This document shows positions 34,189 to 52,675 of a stretch of 64,000 nt of DNA, piece by piece. Position 1 is the stretch's first letter; each line of letters opens with the position of its first letter. A program made the position numbers and the translations under genes. Source of the DNA: Heterodera schachtii (lineage: Eukaryota; Nematoda; Chromadorea; Rhabditida; Heteroderidae); the NCBI GenBank assembly GCA_023374025.1, contig SIJG01000145.1:186001-250000 (forward strand), read 5' to 3'. The notes beneath the pieces were generated by a model that saw only the letters and a list, made by a program, of their open reading frames with translations, was not told where the DNA came from and ran no database searches.

Positions 34189-35983
34189 AAAAAAATCCTC
34201 TTATAAGTTATAACGTCCTCAAAAAATGTTGTTGGGTATAAAAAGAAACAAAAAACAGTTTAATGACTCAAAGGTTTTAAAACGCCTCAGGGGATGTTCT
34301 GTCCGCCCACCTCATATAAATTTCCCACCTTTTCCTAAATTTCTGTTGTACAATGTTTGGGTTCGTCCCACTCCCCAACACTTACAAAAACGCAGGAAAT
34401 TTCAGCTCACTTCCATCGCAATTTGTGGCACACTTTCCGCGACCGAATGTCCGTACAATGCGCGAATTCGCACAGTTTCAATGGAAGTGGGGAAGAGAAG
34501 AAAATTCAAAACGAACTTTTCACCGAATGTCCTCAAATGAAACTTTGGGAAAGCCGCGCGAACGGAGAGCGACCAATAAAAGTGCCAACGAAGTCCAACC
34601 TTTGAGAAAGGAAAACAAATGCCGAACTTAACAATGCTCAGGCAAAGAAGAAAGACCTTGCTGGTTCAACTCCAACCCATAAAGTTCCGGTCGATGGCGA
34701 AGAGAACGCGCAATTGCTTTTCTAAGTCGAAATGAGTCAATGTTTGATTATGAAGAGCCATTTTAAAAAGTAAAAACAAATTTCATAAATTATTCAAATA
34801 TTAGCATAACGGCTTAAAATACACATATGCTAAACATTAAGACTTTTAAAGGGTCGGGGTCATTTCGGGTCGAATTGGTCGGATAACCTTTTGAAAAGAC
34901 ATTTGAATTTGCAAACAAATAAAGAAAAAGATTACCGAGTACGGAGTTAACGGTACTGAGTTGGCCATTTTTAATTTGGGAAAGCGCATTTTCTAAATAT
35001 AAAAATATCCTTTTGCCTTTTTGTCTTGATCAACTCATCTCATTGTCTTTTTAAAGCGATTGAAACCTAAGAAATGTTATGTCTTAATTTTGTCGCGTCC
35101 CCCACTTTTAATGGAATGGTTCTTATTTCGATCACCCTTTGAGAAGAATGGAAAATTTCGTCGATTGATTAACACGATTAATTCTATGCTCCATCAAAAT
35201 CCCCGGATTTTCATCTCTTTCCCTTCGAACGGTTTCTCGTGCCTTTCCTTCGTCCGCCACACCCAAAAGGCCTTTTCTCCCATTTACCCATCCGTCGATG
35301 AAGCGAAGGATCTCCGCTCTGATTGATTGACTTTATTCATTCGTTGTGCTGCTTCTGCTCGCTGCCCCTCCCTTTCTTTCTGAATTTTCCTATTTCCTTC
35401 GTTTTCCCCTCAAATTTCAAATGGCAATTTGTTCAATTGTTATAAAGCAAAACATTTTATGGTTGGCGGATTCATCAATAAGTCGGCCGACTGCGATCGC
35501 TTTGCTGCAAATTGCTTTTCGTCGCCAATTGTTCACGCAATTCCCCCCCCCCCCCCCAAAGGGTCGGCAGCGTTCCCCCCCCCCCCCCCCCTCCCCCTTC
35601 TCCGTCTCTTCCTTCTCTTCTTCTGATTTATTCATCCTTCGTCTTCCTCATCCATCCAACCAATTCATCCTCCCCCCCCCCCCCCCCCCCCCAATTGGGA
35701 AACATTCGCGCGCTGTTACGCGACCGAATTGCGACTGTTGGAAGAGGAACGGCCGAAGACAAAGGGACGGACGGAGGAAGCAGAACAGCGAAGTCGCATT
35801 ATCACCATAATAATCATCTTCTGCTTTTATTCCACCACCAAAAGCGGCCAATTAAGCAATTGCCAGACTTAGTCCACTCCCTCTCTTCCGCTGCCCCCCC
35901 CCCCCCCCCCCCTCTAATTTTATTTATCCCTTCGAATTATTTTCCGCCCATATTTCCCTTAATTATTATTATTGTACATTGAG
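34189..35983. other. Intergenic region with extreme poly(C) runs
   Basis: Contains poly(C) runs of about 12-20 bases near 35550, 35578, 35673 and 35886. A plus-strand ORF at 34353-34631 was considered but has no domain. No supported gene. Confidence 0.5.
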
Positions 35984-38412
<2,429 letters not shown>

Positions 38413-38921
38413 AAGGGAAGTTCAAATAATTAGCAACAATTGCATTTTCACTTTTTTGTATTTTTTGAAAATAAAAATGATTGCTTTTCCTTTGCCTTTC
38501 CTTTGTCGGTTTGTCCATTTTTCGGGTCGAACTTCGCCGGGGGGGGGGAGGGAATGGTCGGATTATTCGCCACATTTTCCGCCGATTGGTCCCTTCAAAT
38601 GCGCTGAATAAATAAGGCAAAGGTTTGGTTGGATGGGACTTTCTCTTCTCCCCCCCTTCTTCCTTTTTATTGTTTTCGCTTTTTGTTTGTATTTTTCCAT
38701 TTGCCAACGCAAATAATAAAAATTATTTTATTTATTTTATTTATTTATCATTTTCTCCAATAATTTCTTTCACTGCCATTAAATACTTATTTATTTAATT
38801 CACCATTCATTCATTCCCTTCGCCTTTTCCCCTTAAAAATGCCGTCCTTCGCTTTGCTTTTGCCAATGCTTTTTCAGAGTCGGTAAAATCATTTAAATTC
38901 TCCCTTTAATTCGCCTTAAGC
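38413..38921. other. Intergenic region
   Basis: AT-rich with a poly(G) run at about 38540 and a CT-rich stretch near 38640. A possible AATAAA for the upstream gene lies near 38470. No gene seen. Confidence 0.5.
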
Positions 38922-39481
38922 ATGCTTCTTTATTTAGTTGGCTTGGCTTTGCTTTGCCATCGTAAGGAATGTTCGGATGCTTTTGCCTGTGCCTTCGGTT
39001 GGGACATTTGCGAGGGTTCCTTTTGTTACATTCGTAATAATTAGCCAAATATTATGCCATTATCTGTTGATTTGTTCACTTTTCGCCAGTTCGACTTCAA
39101 AATGTGACTAACAGTGGTCACTTTTTGCTCCGTCGCGGCTGTTTCGGCAGTGAATCCCCGCAGATTCGGTACAACAACGAGTTGAAGCCGTTCACTTCGC
39201 TGAACGAATGCCGAAAGATGCAAGTCAATTAGACATATAATGGAAGTGATTGTTTCTTTTTCAGTTTGTGGAAAGACATCGAATATTTATTGGGCATTTG
39301 TGCGGACAGCGATTTTTGCAATGTTTGCAATTATTGGAGCGAATTGTCAGCCGAAAAGTCGGCGGCCGTTGGCATTACGCGGGCGCGAGGAGAGAACACT
39401 TTGAGGGAAAAGAAACTGCTGATGGGCACGGCGGCACTTTTGCCACTTTTGGCATTTTATTTTATTGACAAAATCATTTAA
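38922..39481 (+). CDS. Ly-6/uPAR-like cysteine-rich surface protein
   Basis: Three exons (38922-39033, 39090-39219, 39265-39481) sum to 459 nt, 152 aa. A signal peptide (MLLYLVGLALLCH) is followed by a Cys-rich ectodomain with CSDAFACAFGWDICEGSFCY, RRGCFGSESPQIRY, NECRKI and the terminal CADSDFCN, which is the C..D.CN signature of three-finger Ly-6 domains. A C-terminal hydrophobic stretch (LLMGTAALLPLLAFYFI) fits a GPI-attachment signal. C. elegans relatives (ODR-2/HOT type) act on neurons; such a role here is inference only. The second intron is GC-AG with a consensus GCAAGT donor at 39220; a GT donor at 39224 would break the frame. AATAAA at 39499-39504 supports the 3' end. Confidence 0.82.
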
Positions 39482-40285
39482 CAAAAACCAATTTAGATAA
39501 TAAATCATTCATAATTATAAAATGCTAAGCAATTGAATGTTAATTCATTTTTATTTTATTATGTTTAATAATGAAATCAGTTGCTCGTTGAAACATTGAG
39601 CTCGAAGAATCGCAAATACGCAGCAGAAAATTCAAATCAGAAAATTCGTAAAAAAAATTTAAATTTAAATATTTTTTTGGGAAATATTTATGTGTGAATA
39701 AAACCTTTCCGTTTCTCATGTTTCATATTTTCATGAAATCAAAATAATTAGACAAAAGAAAATGTATTTAAAAATTAATAACACTATAGAAACGTACAGA
39801 TGAAAAGCACAAAGCCAACTAATTCATTATCTTTTTGCATTTATGAAAAAATGTTAAATTTTTAAAAATGACCATTAATTTATATTTTTAGTTTTTAAAA
39901 TAAATTTGTTTACATAATAATATCTCAGTTTAATTGAAATAACAATCAATTTAAAAAATATATTGTAAAAATAATTTCTTTATTTTTGTCCCGTCATCTC
40001 CTAACCCACTGCCATCCCTTATCTTTTTGTCTCATCCCTCCACGCATTATTCCAAGTTGCCAAAAAATAGCACGAAAACTACCAGATCAAACTGAACGCT
40101 AGTGAAAACAAAAAATAAATATAATATTTACATTTCTCCCATTTTATTTTGTTTATTTTTTTCCGGCGATTCTTTGCATTTTATCGATCACTTTCCCTTC
40201 CCTTTTCGCCCCTTTCCCCCGTTCCACCCAAATAAATAATAAGTAAATGCAATTAATTGTTATTTATCATCATTTAGACTTTTGC
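39482..40285. other. Intergenic region
   Basis: Very AT-rich from 39620 to 40000. Contains AATAAA at 39499-39504 for the upstream gene. Nothing else supported. Confidence 0.6.
39499..39504 (+). terminator. poly(A) signal of the Ly-6-like gene
   Basis: AATAAA 18 bp downstream of the stop codon. Confidence 0.5.
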
Positions 40286-41060
40286 ATGGATTGTCGTCCT
40301 CGGCCCTGTGACATTTTCCCAAATGGCCGCGTCCGTCCGCTTTTGGCCCATAAAATGGCCATTTTGGTGGTGGACGTCCAAAATTATGTGATGGAAAAGC
40401 ACCCGTTCAGTGGGCAATTCCACGAACATGCTCAAAAGGTGGTAATTCCGAACATTCGGCGACTGATTGAAACGGCGCGCCAATTGAAAATTGAAGTGAC
40501 TAATCAGTGACCAATCAAACATAATTACCTAATTAGTTGAATACTGGCTAATTAAGGTTGTTTTCACGGTTATGGAGAATCAGACGAAGGATGGCCGTGA
40601 TCGGAGTTTGGACTACAAATTGTCCAACTTTTTTATCCCTAAGGGATCACGGGAAGCGAAAGTGGTTGACGAATTGACTCCGTTGGACGACGAATTGGTC
40701 ATCCCAAAAACGTCGTGCAGTCTGTTCAATTCCACCAACTTTGCATATCTGGTGAAGATAATTGGTGTATTAATCAGCATTAATTAAAATGAACAGATGC
40801 GAAACATTGGCATCGATACGATCGCCGTGACCGGCTTTTTGACTGATCAGTGCGTCGACCAAACCATCCGCGACGGCGCCGATGCCACGGGCGGTTTTTG
40901 GATGATCGGAGTGAGCGATGGGTGTGCCGCGGAAACAGCCGAACGACACGCAGCCGCACTGAATGTTCTGCGCGGGTATTGTCGGATGGAAAGCACTCAA
41001 TCACTGATCGAAGCAATACACAGTGAAATGGGCGGAGAAAGTTCAAAAATGGGTGGTTGA
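40286..41060 (+). CDS. Isochorismatase-family cysteine hydrolase
   Basis: Three exons (40286-40495, 40557-40751, 40797-41060) sum to 669 nt, 222 aa, full length for the family. The catalytic triad pattern is present: Asp in MAILVVDVQNYV, Lys in VIPKTSCSLF and Cys in GFLTDQCVDQTIRDG. Family members hydrolyse isochorismate or related amides and imides. Secreted homologues in plant parasites have been proposed to lower host salicylate, but no signal peptide is seen here (the start MDCRPRPCDIFPNG is hydrophilic), so a housekeeping hydrolase is more likely. An acceptor AG just before the ATG, at 40277-40278, raises the possibility of an earlier exon carrying another N-terminus. Confidence 0.9.
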
Positions 41061-43211
41061 GCACCACAAATGATGGATATGTATTGATTATGGCGGACGG
41101 ATTTGCCATTTGAATACTTTTGGAAATGCCATTGTGTCACTCGGCTAATGCCCTCCCCCCCCCTTTCCCTTTTGTGTCTTTATGCTTTTCTATTTGCTGC
41201 TCCTCCTCCGTTGATGTCCGCTGCTGTTTCTCCACATTCATTTATCCTCACATCCACCCAATTGCATCTCCCCCTTTTCCCTTTCCTTTTCCCTTTTATC
41301 ATACGGCCACTTTCATATTACCCAAAGGACTCATCAATGGCCCGGTTAATTGCGTCCTCCGGGAAAAGAAGAGAGGTGAGCCGATGAATAGACGGCACCG
41401 GCGGCGAAGAGTCCAACTGAATGAAAAATGCGTGGGATGAAAGTGGCGAAATGGACGAAGAAATGGGGAGGAAGGAAAAGGAAGGACAAATGAAAGAGTG
41501 GGGGGGGGGGGAGGGGGAAGAGGGGGAGGGGGGGGGGAATGATAGGGGGGGGGGAGAAGGACAATTAATGAGGAGCCATCACCAGGAAAAGCAGCACAAA
41601 CGCAAATCGTACGGAGAATCAATTGGTAACTCGGAATTGACAGAAGCGCCTCAGGGGCTAATTAACGGATAAAACGGCGGATTAATAATGAAAAAGAGGA
41701 ACAATGAATGGTGAAAAGGGGAGAAAACACATGCAAATGGCCAACAAATGGCGAAGAAAAAAGCGAAGTCAACGTTTGCAAATGCCTCGAGAGCAAAGCA
41801 TTGGCATCGCAAAAGAAAGCACCGACTGCGCAAAACTAAACGGATTATCGGCCGTTGCTCGACGCTTAATTTATCGCACTTAGGCACCATTTTCAAATTT
41901 ATTGGAAAATCAAAACAAACGGAATAAAAGAAGTGTTTTTTAAACATCATTAGCAAAATGAATGAATAGTTTTCTCTTTTAATTGTTCTCTTTTTCTCGG
42001 TTTCCTTTTTAATTGGCTGTTTATTTATTTTAAATTAAATTATTTTTTAATTCACAAAATTATAGATGGGATATATATTTTGAATTTTTAAGTAAATCTC
42101 TTTTAGAGACCATTCATTGCGAGCGGAGGCGGTGAAGGGAGGGGGGGGCGAAGGGGAGGTGCCGTGGTTGCCGGGAAAAAATGCCAAGGGATGGGCCCAA
42201 GAGAGGGGGGGGGGGGGGGGAGACGGTAGCGCAGAGGCAGCGGAGATGGGCCGAGCGGTGCCATCGCCGGTCGTTCCCATTCAGCAGCAGAAGAGGACGA
42301 CCCCGAGGCGCTTCCCCCTCCCCTTCCAATGCCCTCCCGTCGTGCCCTGCTCATTCACTCCCTGCCAATAGCCCATCGGCAGTGCCTTTTGCCTATGCCA
42401 TTTTACGTTCCGTTATTTGCCACAACTTTTGCTACATTAAATATGGCCCATTTAAACAATCATTTAATTTTGCCAATTTTTTTAAAGCACATAAAATCAA
42501 AGGCTGTTTCCCCTCAAATGCTTTGTTTGGTTTGTGTTTAATTAAGCCTGTAATCCGATGCTTTCTCCGATGGGCGGTGCTTTCATTTGTTTGTGCTGAT
42601 ATTCGCTTGTTCATACATAAGGGTCACCACTAAAAAGGATGAGACGGACAAATGCATTAATCCATTACATTTTGTCGTTAATATACGATACCGTATGAAA
42701 TTGAGCTCCCGGGAAACGCCAAAGTGACCTAATGGGATTAAAATACGATTTATGGAAGAAAATGAACTTTTTGCTAACTCGGCTGCGAAAAAGGGTATGG
42801 ATTAATAATCCGGCAAATGTATCCAAGGTAAACCACCGCAATTGCCGAGCACTGAGTGCCCCCTTCTCCCCTCCCCCCCCCCCCACACCGCGCCCTTCCC
42901 ATCTTCTTCCGTTTTACGGATGCGCAGAAGGAGGAAAAGCTAAGCAAAGTGCCAAAGAGAAGCGCTTTACTGCGCCAATCTTTCAATTAGAGGCGATTAG
43001 TGCTTCGTTGGGCGGCGGGGGGGGGGAGGAAAAACGGTTGAGGTGCGGTTGAAAGGCATTTTGGCTAAAAGTCCTCTTCCTTTACAAAACAACACTCAAA
43101 ATGCCTTTCATCCCTGACATAAAAATGCCAATTTCAAAGGTCCCATCGTCCATCTTCGTCATTCCCTCCTCCTCCTCTCCACCAATTGCGCTTACTTTTG
43201 CTTAATTCCCA
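41061..43211. other. Intergenic region with poly(G) tracts
   Basis: Contains poly(G) runs at 41501-41555, 42143 and 42208-42220 and a GC-rich stretch at 42110-42330. ORFs here on both strands are low-complexity (Pro/Gly-rich) and have no domain. Confidence 0.5.
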
Positions 43212-47406
<4,195 letters not shown>

Positions 47407-48054
47407 TCGAACTCGGCACTTCCAAATGTTACGTTGTGTTGGGACGTTATTAAATTCTGCCATGGGGTAAAAAAATAAAATAAAATCGCAAAATGACTTT
47501 TTCAAAACTCATTAAAAATCTAATCCCTGGCGGAAGTCACTAAACGATCCCTAGCATCCAATTATGAATGTGAATAGTGTGAATATGCCGATGGCAATCA
47601 GATCATGTTCAAATGTGTTGGCATTTCCTTTATTTTTTGGCATTTTTTGTTTCATTTTCCTTTTCCCTTAATAAAAACTCTTTGATTGGTTCCGTCGTGC
47701 GTGCTGTCTGTCAATATGCTTTTAATTGACTTCATCATGCAAAATATACCACTGCTCTTCTCCAAGACTACTCCATTAATTAATTAGTCATTCATCGGCT
47801 GTCACTTAGTGCGACTGCCAACAGTGACAAACTTTCTCCTGCATTTTGTGAAATGGCACCTTTTCACGAACTGAGAGAAAGAGCAAAAATATGGAGTGAG
47901 AATAATGAATGGCGAAGTGCCGTTGTGGTGGGATAAATTATCAAATGAGAAATTGAGAAAGTGCCAAAGAAATTGCAACCGATTCAATCCATTTGTTTCT
48001 TTCTTTCTTTTTCTTTACTCATTTTTCGGTGTCTTTCTCCTTAATTCTCGACAA
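47407..48054. other. Intergenic region upstream of the guanylate cyclase
   Basis: AT-rich spacer. The last part (about 47990-48054) is the pyrimidine-rich leader directly before the start ATG at 48055. No gene seen. Confidence 0.5.
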
Positions 48055-49207
48055 ATGGTAATTATCCCTCTCCTTTTTTTTCTTATTTATTTCCTTTCTC
48101 AGTTCGGATGGGTCCACGAAAGTTTTCGTCAATTGATGACGCGCAAATACGGAAAAGAAATTTGGACTAAAATATTGTAAAATTAATTAATGTTTACCTT
48201 GCTAATGAATTGCACATTATTTATGGCTTTTAGAGAAATTGCCAAATTCGAGGAAGGGACAGAAAATGAAATTGGCAAATATTACAAAGACGAGGAATCC
48301 TTTCGGATCGTGTCCGCCATGGGATCAGTGATCGGTTGCCTTTGAAATGTCAAATGATTGGCTTTTGAAGCCTTCACTTCCCTTAGGCATCCCCGTCGAG
48401 GAAGTGTGGGAGGCTTACGGTGGCTTTCTGATCCAATTTACGATGGAGACAGGGTGGGACGAACTTCTGAGGGCACTTTCGCCCGATTTGGAGGTGCAAT
48501 TGGGTGAAAATTGAAATAATTTTCAATTCTCAAGGGCTTTTTGGATGCATTGGACGCATTACATTATGTAAGATCAATTAAAAATATATCTATGCTAATC
48601 GAATGGCGATTGGCAGTTCATTGATCATGTCGTCTACCGAACAAAACTGAAAGGGCCGGCGTTTCGGTGTGAGCCCCAATCGGACGGGTCCCTGATTTTG
48701 CATTACTACTCCCGACGGTGCGGACTGTACCCAATCGTTAAGGGTAAACGAACTAATGGGGAAGGCTTTGAAATGCCAAATATGCCAAAGGCGTGATCAG
48801 AGAAGTGGCACGACGAATTTACGACACAGAAGTGATTATGAAAGTGCAAGAGCGAAAGCAGGAGCATATGGACACGATGATGACGGAGCATGTGATTTTC
48901 GTGATCAACCAAGTGGGCCGATCAGCACACAAGGCCAATAATATGTGAAGCGATGCCCCAATTGACAGGTCGAGAACTGGCATAAGCATAAGCCGACCGA
49001 TCGCGTGCCGTTCCTCCTCGGGAAGTTTCGTTTCATCCTCCGAATCAGTCAATGTTTTTCCTCCTTTTTTTTTTGTCCATTTAAAGAGATTTTTAAGTGT
49101 TTCTCAAATTCCTTCCGGATTGACGACTTTTGCGTCGCTTTTCCTCATCACTTTTGTTTTGATCAAAAGCTTCGAATTGAACACGTCGGTAAGTGAAAAA
49201 TTATAAT

Positions 49208-49301
<94 letters not shown>

Positions 49302-49310
49302 GAGAGAGAA

Positions 49311-49343
<33 letters not shown>

Positions 49344-51490
49344 AAACGGTGAGAGAGAAGGAAGGAAATGATCGGCTGCTGGCCCCACTTATTAATTTCG
49401 TTATTTGTCCAAATCAAACAAATTAAGGAGTTTACATTCGCCGTTCGTTTCCGACCATTGTCCATGGCGAAACGAACCTCGAGGACATTTTGAAACTGTT
49501 TGTTTTCAGCAGCTAATCGGCAGTCCAAAAGTGCTTTCAGAGTTCACCCGGAAATTCCGCTGTCCTTCGATTCGATTATCACTTTCCGAAACAGGTGTCA
49601 AATGATTTGTCCCATTGCCAATTTGTCCGTCCCTTTTGCGCTGCTGTCTTTGTTCAGTTTGTTTGTGTTCCAAATCCGTGACGAGGGGTCGAGCAGAAGC
49701 GGATCAAAGCCGAGCAGTGTCCGCTCGGACGAAGCGCACGTGCCGGTCACTTTGAAAGGTCAGGCGGACGGAGTGACTGCTCTTTTTTGGCCAACCTTTG
49801 CTGTTTTTTGTTAGGTTCAATGCACAGTGTCGGCAACAATAATTTCTTGGTTTTTATGTGTTCTTTTAATGTCACCACCGTTAAGTGAGAAATTTTAAAG
49901 AGAAAATTTTAAAATGCAAATGAATGCTTTGTTTTTTAGTGAAATGGTCGAGCGAAATTTGTTTCTTTCCGACATTCAGCGTAAGTTTAAAATTGGCCAA
50001 TTGGCTATGGCATTTTCTTACCCCCAGGCCATGACAGCACTCGCGACTTAATCATGCTGAATCAGTCGCGAATGTCCCAAGTGGAGCTGAAGTGGGCGCA
50101 ATAGCAAATGCCGAGAAAAATTAGGACATTTAACCTTTAATGGTCAGCCGAAGATTAGAGGAGACGACACGAAATTTGAAGTGTTTGGCCAATGCGCTGA
50201 AGGCGGAGAAACAACGGACTGAGGCGAGAGAGAATGAAATAATACCTTGTTAATCAATTAATGACTAAATTTGCCTAATTAATTGCTTGAGGGGTTGCTT
50301 TGCGAACTGATGCCGCCCAGCGTGGCGGAGTCTCTTCGGCGCGGCGCAACGGTCGACGCAGCGGAATTCTCCGAGGCGACTGTGCTGTTCACAGATGTAA
50401 TTTGTAATTAATGCTAATAATTCGAAATTGAAAATGATAGCAGTTGGGCCGGTAATGGGGCGAATATTCGGCACATTTTAAGCTGTCACATCATTTTCAA
50501 AGTGTTCCTTCAGATCGTCACTTTTACGAACATTTGCTCCTTCTGCACGCCTTACGTTTGTTTGCCCAATGCTTCATTTGTCGGCTCTTTTGCCTTAATT
50601 GGCTAATTAAGGATGTGATCAAACTGCTTAATGACCTATACCAACGATTTGATCGAATTGTCGGCCTTCACGACGTATACAAAGTGGAGACAATTGGTAA
50701 ATTAGTGACAAAGGAATAAAACAGAAAGATACAATAAGCAAAAGATTCTTTTCGTTAACAGGCGATGCTTATATGATCGTCGGAGGGGTGCCGAAAGAGT
50801 GCCAAAATCACGCGGAGAAAATTCTGAATGTTGCCATTGGATTTCTGATGGAGTCGCGATTTGTCAGGGGTGGTCCCTCTCATGCTGTACTCCGTTCTGT
50901 GCTTTTTGCAGGTGACCAACCCCACCAACGATTTGGCCATTTCCATCCGAATTGGCGTCCATTCCGGCCCCGTCGTCGCCGGCGTCGTCGGAGTAAAAGT
51001 AAAGCTTTTCCATTTTCCCTTATGCTTAAGAGCTTACCAATCATTTTTCAGATGCCAAGGTGTTTCTTTCTTTACATAAATGTGTTTAAATTTGTCGTCA
51101 GATATTGCCTTTTTGGTGACACAATTCATTTGGCCAATCGAATGGAATCTTTGGGTGCGTTTGAACAATTCGCACAAAATTAACGGATTTTAGGGATGCC
51201 CTCCAAAATCCACGTCAGCGAAACTGCGAAGGCTTTGGCAATCAGAAACAATCCGTCATTTTTGTTCACAGAGAGAGGGGCCATAAAAATAAAGGCAAAT
51301 GGAAAAAAGCAGCAAAAACAAAAGTGTAATTAAGGGAAAGGAGAAATTGCGCACATATTTTTTGGAGAGAAATGACCGCCAAAGTGTTTGGGAGATTTGT
51401 GGGAGAGTGAGGGAAATGGACCAAAGCATCGACGGGTATCAGGTGGACGAGGGGGGCGGGATTTGGGGAGGGTGTGGAATTGGAATTTGA
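48055..51490 (+). CDS. Soluble guanylate cyclase (H-NOX, HNOBA, catalytic domain)
   Basis: Twenty-five exons sum to 1962 nt, 653 aa; the first coding exon is only the ATG (48055-48057) and exon 51052-51059 is 8 nt. Like C. elegans gcy-31 to gcy-37, it should make cGMP in response to a gas bound at heme. [23 protein letters not shown], heme-ligand His in LDALHYFIDHV, and the YxSxR motif in [65 protein letters not shown]. Catalytic: both metal-binding Asp (FTDIVTFT and ETIGDAYM) and the GTP-selecting Glu and Cys ([16 protein letters not shown]) are present, so it looks active. Two introns are GC-AG (50224-50291 and 51295-51334). Ends shortly after MDQSIDGYQ, as in relatives. Possible neuronal O2 or NO sensor. 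Confidence 0.92.
49212..49345. repeat. (GA)n microsatellite in a guanylate cyclase intron
   Basis: About 130 bp of nearly pure GA dinucleotide repeat, interrupted by a few AAA or GGA variants, between the HNOBA exons. Confidence 0.95.
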
Positions 51491-51640
51491 ATGCGGGGGA
51501 TTTGAGGGAGGAATTTGGAAGATGGGTGGAATTGGAATTTGAGGGGGGTGAATTTTTTTTGTGGGGGAGGGGATTTGAGGGAGGAATATGAGGGGGGGGG
51601 GGGGAGGAATATGAAGGGGAAGGGATTTGGGAGGGGAATT
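51460..51640. repeat. GGAATTTGAGG-type minisatellite
   Basis: Six or seven degenerate copies of GGAATTTGAGGG/GGAATATGAGGG with G-rich spacers, overlapping the very end of the guanylate cyclase coding region. The last codons ([12 protein letters not shown]) are translated from this repeat. Confidence 0.75.
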
Positions 51641-52675
51641 GGACGAGAAAAGGAGGCCGATGACGGACGAGGACCGTTTCATACACAATGGGCTAATATT
51701 GAGAGAAATTAATTCATTTTAAGGAGTTGCACAGGGAAAGGAGCACAGAGGAAGAAGGTGGGCAATTGAGAAAATTCCAAAAATAGAAAAAAATTAAAGG
51801 GAGGAAAAAGAACGGAGGGAAAATCCACCGGCAAAGAGATTACGAGGAAGAAGAAAATGGAGAGAAAAGAAGCACAATGGTGGTGGAGGTTGGGCGGGGA
51901 AAGTGGGGAATCATTAGAGAAACAAGCTAATTAGTGCAAAATGATTGAATTATCAGTGCAGAGAGAGTGAATGATCAGAATTTTAAATTAAATATGTCAG
52001 ATTGGCGAAGAGCAACCCGAGGAAGAAGGAGAGAGGGACAAAAGAGAGAAGAGGGAAAAGAAGGAGGACGAGACGAACGGAAGAGAAATGAGACAGAAAC
52101 AGACGACGAAAGTCCATTCGAAGGCATGTGCTTTGTTATGAGATGATCAGCAGAAACAGCAAAAAAGACATGAAGGGACGCGGCTTTGAAATGATCGGAA
52201 TTTTGGAAATGCAAATGCCGTTGAAATATAAAAAGCCAAACATCGAGAGAATATTTATTAAACCCCGTCACACTATCACAGGGCTGGCAGATGAAAATTT
52301 TCAAAAGCATCATTTGGCAGGCAAAAAGCCTCATTAAGAAAATAAAGTACTTTTAGGGGCTGGCGGTGCCGATAGGCGCCGCCAGGGGAAAAATGAGAAT
52401 TTTGACCATATTTTTAGCAGATTTTCATTAAAAATTATTAATTTTGTGGTTTTTTGTAAAAAAAAATTGGTTCTTTTCTGGTTTTATAAGAAATTTAGCA
52501 AAATTTTTTGGAAAATTTGGGTGAGATTTTCGTTTTGATGCTCTATTAAAAACCCAAATTATTAAATAATTGTAAAACATTATGCCAATTTTCAAATCCG
52601 AAATCCCATAGTTTTTCCCTCAAATACTTCCCTATCTCGTTCATATATTCACTCCTTGGCATTGTTTCTGTGCCA
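51491..52675. other. Intergenic region between convergent genes
   Basis: Purine-rich to 52100, then AT-rich, with one copy of dispersed repeat A near 52360 and a short match to the tRNA-derived repeat near 52605. ORFs show no domain. Confidence 0.5.
52350..52400. repeat. Dispersed repeat A, copy 2 (inverted)
   Basis: GGCGGTGCCGATAGGCGCCG followed by CCAGGGGAAAA is the reverse complement of the repeat A core. Intergenic. Confidence 0.75.

Noticed and set aside
34353..34631. Plus-strand ORF of 92 residues
   Set aside because: No domain, no convincing splice sites and not clearly better than chance.
42100..42371. Pro/Gly-rich ORFs on both strands
   Set aside because: GC-rich low-complexity DNA around poly(G) runs; no consistent frame.
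49104..49528. Ser-Leu repeat ORFs on the minus strand
   Set aside because: Translation of the (GA)n microsatellite in the guanylate cyclase intron.
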